5,714 nucleotides of DNA from Ga0077555 sp031367895 (GTDB lineage: Bacteria > Pseudomonadota > Alphaproteobacteria > Rhizobiales > Hyphomicrobiaceae): assembly GCA_031367895.1 (NCBI GenBank), contig JANLQP010000296.1, positions 1 to 5,714 of the forward strand. Reading direction: 5' to 3'. This document shows positions 1 through 5,687 of the stretch, piece after piece. The notes below the pieces were generated by a model. It saw nothing but the letters and a program-made list of their open reading frames with translations. It ran no database searches and was not told the origin of the DNA. The translations under genes and the position numbers were made by a program. The stretch's first letter is position 1. Every line of letters starts with the position of its first letter.

Positions 1-1161
1 AACGTGCGCGTGCCGGCCAAGGTGCGTGGCGACCTGATGGCACAGCTCAACGCCAATCACGTCTGCGCCGAACGCCTCACGGAGATGTATGCGACCTACG
101 GTGCCGAGTCGATGACGCGCACCATCGACGCCATTCTCGAGCGCTCCGAGGCCGAGACGCGGGCCATCTTGGCGCGACTGCCCGTCGGCCGCTACGAATT
201 CGAGGACTTCCTCGACGATGCCGGCCCAGAAACTGGTCCCATCAAGGTGCGCGTCGCGGTGACCGTCGATGAGAGCGGCGTCGAGATCGACTTCACCGGC
301 TCGGGCGGCACGGTGCAGGCGGCGCTGAATTCCTACATCAATTATACGCGCGCCTACGGCGTGTTCGCGACGCGCTGCCTGACCGAGGCGAACCTGCCCA
401 ACAACGAAGGATCATTCCGACCAATACGGGTCAAAGCCGAGGAAGGCTCGTTCTTCAATCCACGTTTTCCGGCGGCAAGTGGTGGCCGCGCGGCAGTGCA
501 GATCCGCATCTTCGATTGCATCAACGGCGCGTTCGCGAAGTGCATTCCGCATCGCGCCATGGGTGCCTTCTCGCACTGGGCCAATCCCAACATTGGCGGC
601 ACCGACCCGCGCACGGGGCGCCCTTTCATCATGTACGACATGCTGCTCGGCGGTTACGGCGGCCGCTCGATGAAGGACGGCGTCGAGGCCATGTCGCCGG
701 TGATGAACTGCTCGAACATTCCCGTCGAGGTGATCGAGCACAACAATCCGGTGCGCATCGAGCGGTTCGAACTGATCGCCGACTCGGGTGGGGCCGGCAA
801 ATATCGCGGCGGCTGCGGCATCCGCAAGGACGTCAAGGTGATGGCCGACGGCGCCATGCTGACGTTGCTCGGCGACCGACACACGATTGCGCCCTACGGC
901 GTGTTCGACGGCGGTTCCGGCGCGGTCGGACAGTCGCTCGTGGTGAGCAACGGCGAGACGCGCGCCTACGGCTCGAAGGAGGTCGTGACACTGCGACACG
1001 GCGATGTGGTCAGCCTTCGAACGTCTGGCGCGGGCGGCTACGGCGCGCCAGCCGACCGCGACGCGAAAGCCATCGCCAACGATATCGTCGACGGGTACGT
1101 CACGCCAGCAGGGGCGGCGGCGAGCTACGGTTACAACGCCATCGCGCTGCAGAGGTCGTAG
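1..1161 (+). CDS. Hydantoinase B/oxoprolinase family protein (HyuB-like), 5' end cut by window
   Basis: This is the C-terminal part of an N-methylhydantoinase B/acetophenone carboxylase-type subunit, a cytosolic enzyme that with a HyuA-type partner usually hydrolyses or carboxylates cyclic amides or related substrates in an ATP-dependent way. The frame is open from base 1 (NVRVPAKVRGDL), a motif that lies well inside the family, so the GTG at 4 is internal and the true start is upstream. 386 codons are visible; family members are usually 510-600 residues. Recognisable blocks, numbered from base 1, are DFTGSGGTVQAALN (~97-110), ANPNIGGTDPRTGRPF (~194-209), LLGGYGGRSMKDG (~215-227), PVMNCSNIPVEVIE (~233-246), YRGGCGIRKD (~268-277), GDRHTIAPYGVFDGG (~291-305) and SGAGGYGAP (~342-350). 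It ends at TAG 1159-1161 with no frameshift. A hyuA-like gene is expected just upstream but is outside the window. The family call is firm; the substrate is unknown. Confidence 0.93.
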   Translation, partial: NVRVPAKVRGDLMAQLNANHVCAERLTEMYATYGAESMTRTIDAILERSEAETRAILARLPVGRYEFEDFLDDAGPETGPIKVRVAVTVDESGVEIDFTGSGGTVQAALNSYINYTRAYGVFATRCLTEANLPNNEGSFRPIRVKAEEGSFFNPRFPAASGGRAAVQIRIFDCINGAFAKCIPHRAMGAFSHWANPNIGGTDPRTGRPFIMYDMLLGGYGGRSMKDGVEAMSPVMNCSNIPVEVIEHNNPVRIERFELIADSGGAGKYRGGCGIRKDVKVMADGAMLTLLGDRHTIAPYGVFDGGSGAVGQSLVVSNGETRAYGSKEVVTLRHGDVVSLRTSGAGGYGAPADRDAKAIANDIVDGYVTPAGAAASYGYNAIALQRS

Positions 1162-1265
1162 TACCTCTCTACGCCTCCACGCGGGCCATGTGTGCAGGTT
1201 CGTTTGGTCCGAGGGGAGGCATTGGGTAAGAGGCGAACTCGGTAAATCTGGCATGCTTGCCTTCA

Positions 1266-1299
1266 CCTCTCACCTTCCCCTTTCTTGACGGGTGAGGGG
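1266..1299 (+). terminator. Terminator-like hairpin between hyuB-like gene and deacetylase-fold gene
   Basis: Bases 1266-1275 pair with 1290-1299: ten pairs, of which two are G-T wobbles, with a 14-base loop. A T-rich stretch with five consecutive T (1304-1308) follows shortly after. This fits a weak intrinsic terminator about 105 bases after the hyuB-like stop. A C-rich arm facing a GGTGAGGGG arm also resembles dispersed intergenic palindromes of Bradyrhizobium-type genomes, so it could be a repeat copy instead. If it works as a terminator, the two enzymes are not simply co-transcribed. Confidence 0.4.
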
Positions 1300-1362
1300 G
1301 ATATTTTTCGAGAATGTAGGATGCCGTCCGAGGCGAGTTGCCCTTAAACGAAAGCGTACTGC

Positions 1363-1369
1363 AGGAGGT
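1363..1369 (+). promoter_or_regulatory. Strong ribosome binding site fixing the start at 1373
   Basis: AGGAGGT at 1363-1369 lies just ahead of ATG 1373. It decides between that ATG and the in-frame GTG at 1292, which falls inside the upstream hairpin and would add 27 residues unlike the family. Confidence 0.8.
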
Positions 1370-1372
1370 CCC

Positions 1373-2269
1373 ATGAAGCTGCCCGCCCACAATCGTTACG
1401 ACTACGTGCCGATCACCAAGCGTAATGACTACACTTGGCCCGGTGGCAAGCGGCTCGCCGTCTACTTCTGCAACAATCTGGAATACTTCGCGTTCCGTGC
1501 CGGGGAGGGCTCCGACTCCACTGGCATGTCGGCGCCGCAGACACAGCGCAATTATGCTTGGCGCGACTATGGCAACCGTGTCGGTGTCTGGCGCATGTTC
1601 GATCTCTTCGATGAGCTCGGCTGTCCACTCGCGCATAACCTCAATTCGCTGATTCTCGTGCACCATCCCGATATTGGCGAGCGCATGCTCACCCGCGGCG
1701 ACGAGTTCGTGGCGCATGGCCGGACCAACTCCGAGCGCCAGGGCAGCCTGTGGGAGGAGGACGAGGCACGCCTCATCACCGAGACGACAGAGACGATCGC
1801 AAAGTTCACGGGCAGGCAGCCGGTTGGCTGGATGAGCCCGTGGCTGTCGCAGAGCAGCGTCACGCTCGATCTGCTGCAGGAGGCCGGTTACATCTATCAG
1901 TGCGACTGGCCGCTCGACGACCAGCCGATCTGGATGCGCACGCGCAAGGGTCGCATCCTGAACATGCCTTACCCGGTGGAGACCAACGACTCGCCTGCAA
2001 TGATCAACCGCCTGCACACGGCGGAGGAGCTGTCGAAGATCTGGATCGACCAATTCGACGAGATGCTGGAGCAATCGCGCAAAGGTCAATCGCTCGTCTG
2101 CCCGTTTGTGCTGCACACCTTCATTCTCGGCCAGCCATTTCGCCTGCGTCAGCTCAGACGCGCGATGGAGCACATCCTGCGCCACAACGATGAGATCTGG
2201 GTGACTCAGCCGGGCCAGATCGCCGAGCACGTTCGAGCCCTTCCAGCCGGAACGGTGCCGGGGGCATGA
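1373..2269 (+). CDS. Polysaccharide deacetylase-fold protein, allantoinase (PuuE)-like
   Basis: A 298-residue cytosolic protein without a signal peptide, of the polysaccharide-deacetylase/NodB fold. It belongs to the branch that includes metal-independent allantoinase PuuE, which opens the hydantoin ring of allantoin. Similarity is seen in DYGNRVGVWRMFDLFDELG (65-83), the AHG motif (114-116), TGRQPVGWMSPW (146-157), the YPVETNDSP segment (200-208) and VLHTFILGQPFR (246-257), which matches the late catalytic-site His region of PuuE-like proteins. The NodB motif 1 (TFDDG) is absent; the equivalent beta strand reads VYFCNNLEYF (30-39), so a classical metal-dependent chitin or peptidoglycan deacetylase is unlikely. 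The start is ATG 1373 because of the AGGAGGT four bases upstream. It lies 211 bases after the hyuB-like stop on the same strand, supporting a role in cyclic amide or ureide breakdown. The family call is confident; allantoin as substrate is not established, and the gene is often labelled simply polysaccharide deacetylase. Confidence 0.88.
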   Translation: MKLPAHNRYDYVPITKRNDYTWPGGKRLAVYFCNNLEYFAFRAGEGSDSTGMSAPQTQRNYAWRDYGNRVGVWRMFDLFDELGCPLAHNLNSLILVHHPDIGERMLTRGDEFVAHGRTNSERQGSLWEEDEARLITETTETIAKFTGRQPVGWMSPWLSQSSVTLDLLQEAGYIYQCDWPLDDQPIWMRTRKGRILNMPYPVETNDSPAMINRLHTAEELSKIWIDQFDEMLEQSRKGQSLVCPFVLHTFILGQPFRLRQLRRAMEHILRHNDEIWVTQPGQIAEHVRALPAGTVPGA

Positions 2270-2345
2270 GGGCTGCGCGGTTGGCGCACATCATGTGAGG
2301 TTGGGTAGAGCTACGATATCCATGCGCGAGCGGCCGCGGTGGGTA

Positions 2346-2467
2346 TGCAAGTTCCGCGTCGAGGGCGCCGATGCCGAAGCCGTGCTGCAGCGCATCTCGG
2401 CCAATGACGTCGCCGTGCCACCGGGTCGCATCGTTTATACGCAGTGCTCAACGCGCGCGGCGGCATC
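2346..2467 (+). pseudogene. Fragment of dimethylglycine/sarcosine dehydrogenase-type protein (GcvT-like folate-binding domain)
   Basis: About 40 codons read CKFRVEGADAEAVLQRISA followed by NDVAVPPGRIVYTQ. This strongly resembles the aminomethyltransferase-like folate-binding domain in the C-terminal half of dimethylglycine and sarcosine dehydrogenase-type FAD oxidoreductases, where the family continues QWLNxRGGIEAD. Here, after the Q codon, TG is followed by CTC: one base is missing from the expected TGG, and the next reading frame continues LNARGGI to about 2467 before the similarity stops. The FAD-binding N-terminus and everything after GGI are missing. An in-frame ATG at 2322 gives no credible protein start. 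This is a dead remnant, perhaps of an oxidoreductase that once sat in this catabolic locus. Confidence is moderate because the piece is short. Confidence 0.6.
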
Positions 2468-2599
2468 AAAGGCCGACAGGCCTGCGAAGGCGCGCCGTGG
2501 GAGATCAAGGCGGTTGATCTGGCGGCCTTCGACCGGTCTGCTGGTGCGCCCCGGCCGGTCACACCAAACGGCAAACAGTAGGCCTTTGACTTTCAATAA
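2468..2599 (+). pseudogene. C-terminal remnant of a recombinase with internal amber stop
   Basis: Continuing in the shifted frame of the preceding fragment, the translation reads KGRQACEGAPWEIKAVDLAAF, a proline-rich linker ending PVTPNGKQ, an in-frame TAG at 2579-2581, then AFDFQ and TAA at 2597-2599. From memory this matches the C-terminal DNA-binding tail of certain large recombinases of alphaproteobacteria (consensus close to GRQACKGAPWVIKA ... LTPNPxQQxFDFQ). The TAG replaces what would be a second Gln codon (CAG to TAG). Only the last 44 or so codons survive and no catalytic region is present. The family assignment comes from recognising short motifs and is moderate; the erosion is seen directly. 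Confidence 0.5.
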
Positions 2600-2627
2600 C
2601 TTAGGAGAAGCGTCTTATGAAGCCCAA

Positions 2628-2720
2628 CGGCTTGGACATTCGAAGATCGAGAGCACCGTTCGATACCTCGGCATCGAGGTCGATGATGCCATCGAGATCG
2701 CCGAGAAAATCGACATCTGA
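2628..2720 (+). pseudogene. C-terminal remnant of a tyrosine recombinase/phage-type integrase
   Basis: The frame ending at TGA 2718-2720 reads RLGHSKIESTVRYLGI then EVDDAIEIAEKIDI, the C-terminal end of a tyrosine recombinase. LGH is the conserved box carrying the second active-site His or Trp region partner, and the Tyr encoded at 2664-2666 is the position of the DNA-cleaving nucleophile. Everything upstream (the core-binding domain and the Arg and Lys catalytic residues) is missing; upstream codons in this frame are unrelated. Just before it, AGGAG at 2603-2607 and ATG 2617 look like the start signals of another lost gene whose body was replaced at the junction. The remnant itself has no start and is presumably not expressed. 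Confidence 0.7.
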
Positions 2721-2753
2721 GTGCCTGACGCACTACCTCCGATTCCGGACTTG

Positions 2754-2780
2754 GTCGGCGGCGCACCTTGCGCTGCCGAC
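2754..2780. repeat. Strong 11-bp hairpin between the two groups of relics
   Basis: Bases 2754-2764 pair with 2770-2780 around a five-base loop (ACCTT). All 11 pairs form, one of them a G-T wobble (2760/2774). It lies 33 bases after the integrase remnant stop and 30 bases beyond the 3' end of the - strand pseudogene. No T tract follows on either strand, so it is not a textbook intrinsic terminator. It may be a bidirectional transcription stop for two converging genes or the remains of a recombination or element end. Confidence 0.5.
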
Positions 2781-2810
2781 TGATTACCCCTCGACGTCTC
2801 CTTCTGGGAT

Positions 2811-3057
2811 TCATCGTTTTCGATTGAGCCGCGCTGCCGTCTCGGCAACGAGAGGCGCCAGTGCCTGCTCGGGAAACGGATAGACCGAGCTGATCGACAT
2901 ATGCGTCTGAATAGGGGGTGTCGACCACGTCGAGACCGGCCCGAGATAGTGCGGCTGCGGTGGCAGCGAAACGTGATTGCGAGAGATCGGTCGCAAAGCC
3001 CTGCGCCGCATCAGCGGGAAAGAGGATGGCAATACTACGGTGCGGACTGGTCATCAT
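2811..3057 (-). pseudogene. Internally deleted gene, probably Cj0069 (ATP-grasp-like) family
   Basis: The N-terminus starts at ATG 3057 (or 3054), preceded by GGAG at the right distance. It reads IAILFPADAAQG, then SRFAATAAALSRAGLDVV and DTPYSDAYVD, down to about 2905. In the next frame the - strand then reads SISSVYPFPEQALAPLVAE and TAARLNRKR to TGA at 2811-2813. These two ends resemble the beginning (IAIL.PGD....SRF...F.AL...G) and the very end (EINVSSVYPFP.AL..L...TA) of Cj0069-family proteins, which run to roughly 350 residues. The centre, some 250 residues, is gone and the ends meet out of frame near 2895-2905. The gene is therefore dead. The start region still looks functional, so a short scrambled peptide could be made. 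The family call is from memory of the motifs; the truncation follows from it. Confidence 0.55.
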
Positions 3058-3437
3058 CGTCGGCTCCAAACTGTTGCGTGCGATGCAGGAGCGCGTGATA
3101 TCCCGGGGCACCGGTATCGTCTCCAGGGCGATCGGATATTGTGTCACGGAGCTTGGGCTTGGAGCCTGGTGGGGCGTCCGCACTGCCCCTGCACGATTGA
3201 TTGTATTTGCTGGTTCGCCGATGACAAGGCCTGCTCGGCGCCAAGCGACAAGTTATCGATCGATTTGCCACTCAGAGGGAACGTGACCGACGAACCGTCG
3301 ACGTCTATAGGTCCGGCCGCCGTGACGGCCGCAAATATATGGTCGCGTGGAAAACAGCGAGTGCGCGACACCGTGGGCGGTCGGGCGATGCCACGTCCAC
3401 CGGTTGGGAGATCAAAACCTTCCGGCACTCTTTTTCA
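3058..3437. other. Gene-free stretch between pseudogene and permease
   Basis: These 380 bases lie upstream of the - strand pseudogene and downstream of the permease stop. Open frames exist on both strands (for example 3144-3428 on the - strand, 94 codons), but none has a clear ribosome binding site, family motif or convincing composition. A short symmetrical element, CGGCCG at 3314-3319 and again at 3326-3331, can form a six-pair hairpin without a T tract. The stretch probably contains the old promoter of the pseudogene and further eroded coding sequence that I cannot identify. Confidence 0.5.
3064..3067 (-). promoter_or_regulatory. Ribosome binding site of the deleted - strand gene
   Basis: The - strand reads GGAG here, six bases before ATG 3057. 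It supports 3057 as the original start rather than the in-frame ATG at 3183, whose extra 42 residues show no family similarity. Confidence 0.5.
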
Positions 3438-4931
3438 TCAGCGCGCCGACACGCGACTGTGCCATCGACCGTGGAGGATATAGATTGCGAGGCCTGCGGC
3501 CATCCACACCGCAAGCCTGAGCCAGGTGTCGCCCGGCAGGCTGAACATCAATCCAATTGCGGAGAGCACGCCCGCTGGAGCCACCAGCCATACCGCTGGT
3601 GTGCGGAATGGCCGCTTGAGGGCCGGCTCCAAGACGCGCAACACGAGCACGCCGGCGCACACGATTGCGAACGCGAACAACGTACCGATGCTGACCAGCT
3701 CGCCGACAAGAGTGAGTGGCAGTATGCCTGCAAGCGCTGCACCGACGACCCCGGTGGCGATCGTGGCCAGGTAGGGAGTTCGCCATCTCGGGTGCACCCG
3801 CGCCACCACCGGTGGCAGCAATCCATCCTTTGCCATCGCATAGAACACGCGCGTCTGGCCCAGCAAACTGACCAGAATGACCGAGCTGAGGCCGAGGATC
3901 GCACCGAGCTTCACGATAGGCGACAGCCACCGGATGCCTATGGCATCGACGCCGACCGCGATCGGGTCGGGCACATCAAGGCGGTCATAGGGAACGATCC
4001 CCGTGAGCACGATCGCAACCAGAACATAGAGCAGCGTAGAGATGGCGAGCGAGCCAATAATGCCGATCGGCATGTCGCGCTGAGGGTTCCGTGCCTCCTG
4101 TGCTGCCGTCGAGACCGCGTCGAAGCCGATGTAGGCGAAGAACACGACTGCCGCTCCTCGTAGGACGCCGCCCCAACCGTATCGGCCGTCTCCCATGGGC
4201 GGCGGGATGAAGAGGCCGTCCGGATTGCCGGCCGTGACCCAGTTTGACGTGCGCACGTACGCCAAGCCGGCGATCACGAACACCACGATGATCGTCACCT
4301 TGATCACCACGATGGCGTGGTTGACCCCGGCGGCTTCCTCAATTCCGATCACGAGCAGGGCTGTCGCCGCCAGCATTACCAGCACAGCCGGGAGATTGAC
4401 GACGGCGCCTGTCGTCGACCATTGCCCGGACGCAGGATCGAAGGCGAGCGGCGCCTCTGCCCAAGTGCGGGGAATATGGACTCCGACATCCGCGAGAAAG
4501 CTCGTCACGTAGCCAGACCAACCGATCGCAACTGTGGTTGCGCCAATCGCGTATTCCAGCACAAGGTCCCAGCCGATGATCCAGGCAATGATCTCTCCCA
4601 TAGTAACATAGGCGAACGTGTAGGCGCTGCCAGCCACCGGCACGGCCGCCGCCATCTCCGAGTAGCACAGCGCCGCGAAAGCGCAGGTCAGGCCGGCGAG
4701 CACGAACGACAGCGTGATGGCCGGGCCGGCGTTCGTCGCCGCGGCTTGTCCTGTCATGACGAAGATGCCGGCGCCGATCACGCCACCAACTCCGAGAGAG
4801 ACGAGATTTGATGCCGTCAACGTGCGCCTGAGCGGGAGGGTCCGTGGTTCGCCCTCCGTGGCGGCGAGCGATTCGGCCGCCCTCGTCTCCTCAATCAGTG
4901 TAGCCGTCGACTTGCGCGCCCAGATGTTCAC
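3438..4931 (-). CDS. Amino acid permease, APC superfamily (cationic amino acid transporter-like)
   Basis: A complete 497-residue inner-membrane secondary transporter, probably an amino acid:H+ symporter or exchanger, with the length and about 12 membrane segments typical of the family. The cytosolic N-terminus (IWARKSTATLIEE, then LRRTLTASNLVSLGVGG) matches the CAT/YfnA type. TM1 carries the substrate-site motif GVIGAGIF (50-57). Other markers are YSEMAAAVPVAGSAYTF (90-106), FFAYIGFDAVSTAAQEA (264-280) followed by RNPQRDMPIGI, and QTRVFYAMAKDGLLPP (359-374). The start is GTG 4931, with AGAGAGG seven bases upstream; the next in-frame ATG would remove the conserved N-terminus and damage TM1. 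It ends at TGA 3438-3440 with no clear intrinsic terminator after it. It runs opposite to the enzyme genes at the left and toward the pseudogene scar. It may import the substrate of, or handle amino acid products from, the hydantoinase/allantoinase-like enzymes, but this is only contextual. Substrate specificity cannot be read. Confidence 0.95.
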   Translation of the reverse strand: MNIWARKSTATLIEETRAAESLAATEGEPRTLPLRRTLTASNLVSLGVGGVIGAGIFVMTGQAAATNAGPAITLSFVLAGLTCAFAALCYSEMAAAVPVAGSAYTFAYVTMGEIIAWIIGWDLVLEYAIGATTVAIGWSGYVTSFLADVGVHIPRTWAEAPLAFDPASGQWSTTGAVVNLPAVLVMLAATALLVIGIEEAAGVNHAIVVIKVTIIVVFVIAGLAYVRTSNWVTAGNPDGLFIPPPMGDGRYGWGGVLRGAAVVFFAYIGFDAVSTAAQEARNPQRDMPIGIIGSLAISTLLYVLVAIVLTGIVPYDRLDVPDPIAVGVDAIGIRWLSPIVKLGAILGLSSVILVSLLGQTRVFYAMAKDGLLPPVVARVHPRWRTPYLATIATGVVGAALAGILPLTLVGELVSIGTLFAFAIVCAGVLVLRVLEPALKRPFRTPAVWLVAPAGVLSAIGLMFSLPGDTWLRLAVWMAAGLAIYILHGRWHSRVSAR

Positions 4932-5094
4932 TCTTGCGCCTCTCTTGGTCGAGGCGGCCAGCGATCACTGACCTCCGGTCCAAACAGCAGTCTCGATGCC
5001 CCCAGGTAACAGACATAAAGGACCATGCGGCTCCAGCCGTCCAAGGTCAATCGAGCAGAGTCTGCTTCTGGGATCGAGCCCCGTCGGTGTCGGT

Positions 5095-5120
5095 CCCGGC
5101 CATGGCCAGGGTTGGCCGGG
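5095..5120 (-). terminator. Hairpin downstream of the small - strand gene
   Basis: CCCGGCCA (5095-5102) is the perfect reverse complement of TGGCCGGG (5113-5120), giving an 8-bp GC-rich stem with a 10-base loop. A competing 5-bp stem, 5104-5108 with 5113-5117, and the palindrome GGCCATGGCC (5098-5107) overlap it. It lies 18 bases after the stop of the 84-residue gene in the direction of transcription. No U-tract follows, so it may only pause polymerase or protect an RNA end. It would also lie in the leader region of the permease, whose start is 164 bases further on. Confidence 0.35.
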
Positions 5121-5137
5121 CGGTGCCTGATCGCAGA

Positions 5138-5392
5138 TCAGTGCCCGGGGCCGATTGGCTTCCAGTTGACCAAGCTGTTCGGGTCTCGACCTGCGAGGCG
5201 AGATTTCACAATCTCTCTGGCTCGCTGGGTGCCGACATCGGCGACGAGATTCCGCCAAGCCGGCGTGTCCGCCAGCAAGGCGATTTGGTCGTCCGTCAGC
5301 CTGTCGAGCTCTGCATCCGAGTACGGCGTCTTGCGGTCGTTGCTCGGGTTGAGCCAGGACGGTTCGGAACTCTTTGAGGATTCGTCGTCCAT
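5138..5392 (-). CDS. Small conserved-looking protein of unknown function, 84 residues
   Basis: The product is a small soluble protein with no membrane segment, signal peptide or cysteines. After a polar Ser/Glu-rich N-terminus it reads PSWLNPSNDRKTPYSDAELD (11-30), a charged helical middle with DTPAWRNLVADVG (42-54) and RAREIVKSRLAGRDPNS (57-73), and ends NWKPIGPGH. I recognise the pattern (SWLNPxNDRKTPYT near the start, RDPNSLxNW near the end) as that of small hypothetical proteins of rhizobia-type bacteria, but know no function. The start is ATG 5392; a GGG lies at a usable distance and a better AGAGGAA lies somewhat far upstream. The - strand frame reads as sensible protein while overlapping + strand frames give Ser/Arg-rich translations typical of antisense. 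The gap to the permease start is 206 bases, so co-transcription is possible but not shown. Confidence 0.72.
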   Translation of the reverse strand: MDDESSKSSEPSWLNPSNDRKTPYSDAELDRLTDDQIALLADTPAWRNLVADVGTQRAREIVKSRLAGRDPNSLVNWKPIGPGH

Positions 5393-5519
5393 GTCGTGCC
5401 CAGTTCCTCTGCTGCAAAGTCACATCGCATGCTGGCGCCGATCAGTGCCCTTGTCGACCTACTGCATGGCCATGGTTTTTCCCAAGGCTGCAATCGTGGC
5501 TGCGATCGTGTTGTCAACG

Positions 5520-5549
5520 AACGGTCGGTGTGATCTGATACCGACCGTT
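5520..5549. promoter_or_regulatory. Candidate operator: perfect 10-bp inverted repeat with 10-bp spacer
   Basis: AACGGTCGGT (5520-5529) is the exact reverse complement of ACCGACCGTT (5540-5549), with GTGATCTGAT between. The two half-sites are about two helical turns apart centre to centre, the geometry expected for a dimeric repressor or activator. It lies about midway between the two divergent start codons (128 bases from 5392, 149 bases from 5698). An RNA hairpin with a 10-base loop is the alternative. Which regulator binds is unknown. Confidence 0.5.
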
Positions 5550-5663
5550 GTCGACGAGATGGGCCAATTGCGGCCCAACGCCTCGACGCGAATGGTGCGC
5601 CGCACTAGTGGCTCGCACCAGTTAAATCCAGCTGTTGCATTTCGCGACGAACACTGATTCTTG

Positions 5664-5687
5664 CCTTGTCGGGTCGAACCGACAAGG
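5664..5687 (+). promoter_or_regulatory. Hairpin abutting the ribosome binding site of the edge gene
   Basis: CCTTGTCGG (5664-5672) pairs perfectly with CCGACAAGG (5679-5687) around the six-base loop GTCGAA. The 3' arm ends inside AAGGGGA (5684-5690), the likely ribosome binding site of the GTG at 5698. In RNA, the AAGG half of that site would be paired. The absence of a T tract argues against a terminator. It could limit translation initiation, for example as a thermosensor-like leader hairpin, but it does not match a class I can name. Confidence 0.45.

Noticed and set aside
412..1266. Long - strand open frame (284 codons) opposite the hyuB-like gene
   Set aside because: Its translation is rich in Arg, His and Ala without motifs, as expected for the antisense of a GC-rich gene, and the + strand frame has clear family blocks.
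1169..2230. Long - strand open frame (353 codons) opposite the deacetylase-fold gene
   Set aside because: It is antisense to a gene with recognised family motifs and a strong ribosome binding site, and its translation matches nothing I know.
2295..2720. A single 141-residue + strand protein
   Set aside because: The frame is open, but its start matches a GcvT-like domain, its end matches a tyrosine recombinase and its middle is out-of-frame translation of a recombinase tail, so it is a chance fusion of relics.
3314..3331. CGGCCG inverted pair downstream of the permease as its terminator
   Set aside because: The stem has only six pairs, no T tract follows on the - strand, and it lies more than 100 bases after the stop.
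3144..3428. 94-codon - strand frame between permease and pseudogene
   Set aside because: It has no ribosome binding site or recognised motif. It may hold eroded coding sequence but cannot be supported as a gene.
3339..4163. + strand open frame (274 codons) opposite the permease
   Set aside because: It is rich in His, Arg, Asp and Gln with no hydrophobic core, while the - strand frame is a textbook APC permease.
5025..5657. + strand open frame of 210 codons over the small - strand gene and the intergenic region
   Set aside because: It is Ser- and Arg-rich, lacks a ribosome binding site and conserved motifs, and overlaps the better-supported 84-residue frame.
5635..5660. A sigma-70 type promoter for the gene at 5698 (TTGCAT as -35)
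   Set aside because: No acceptable -10 hexamer lies at 16-18 bases spacing.
5664..5687. Intrinsic terminator
   Set aside because: No T tract follows on either strand, and the 3' arm merges with a ribosome binding site and start codon, so a leader structure is more likely.
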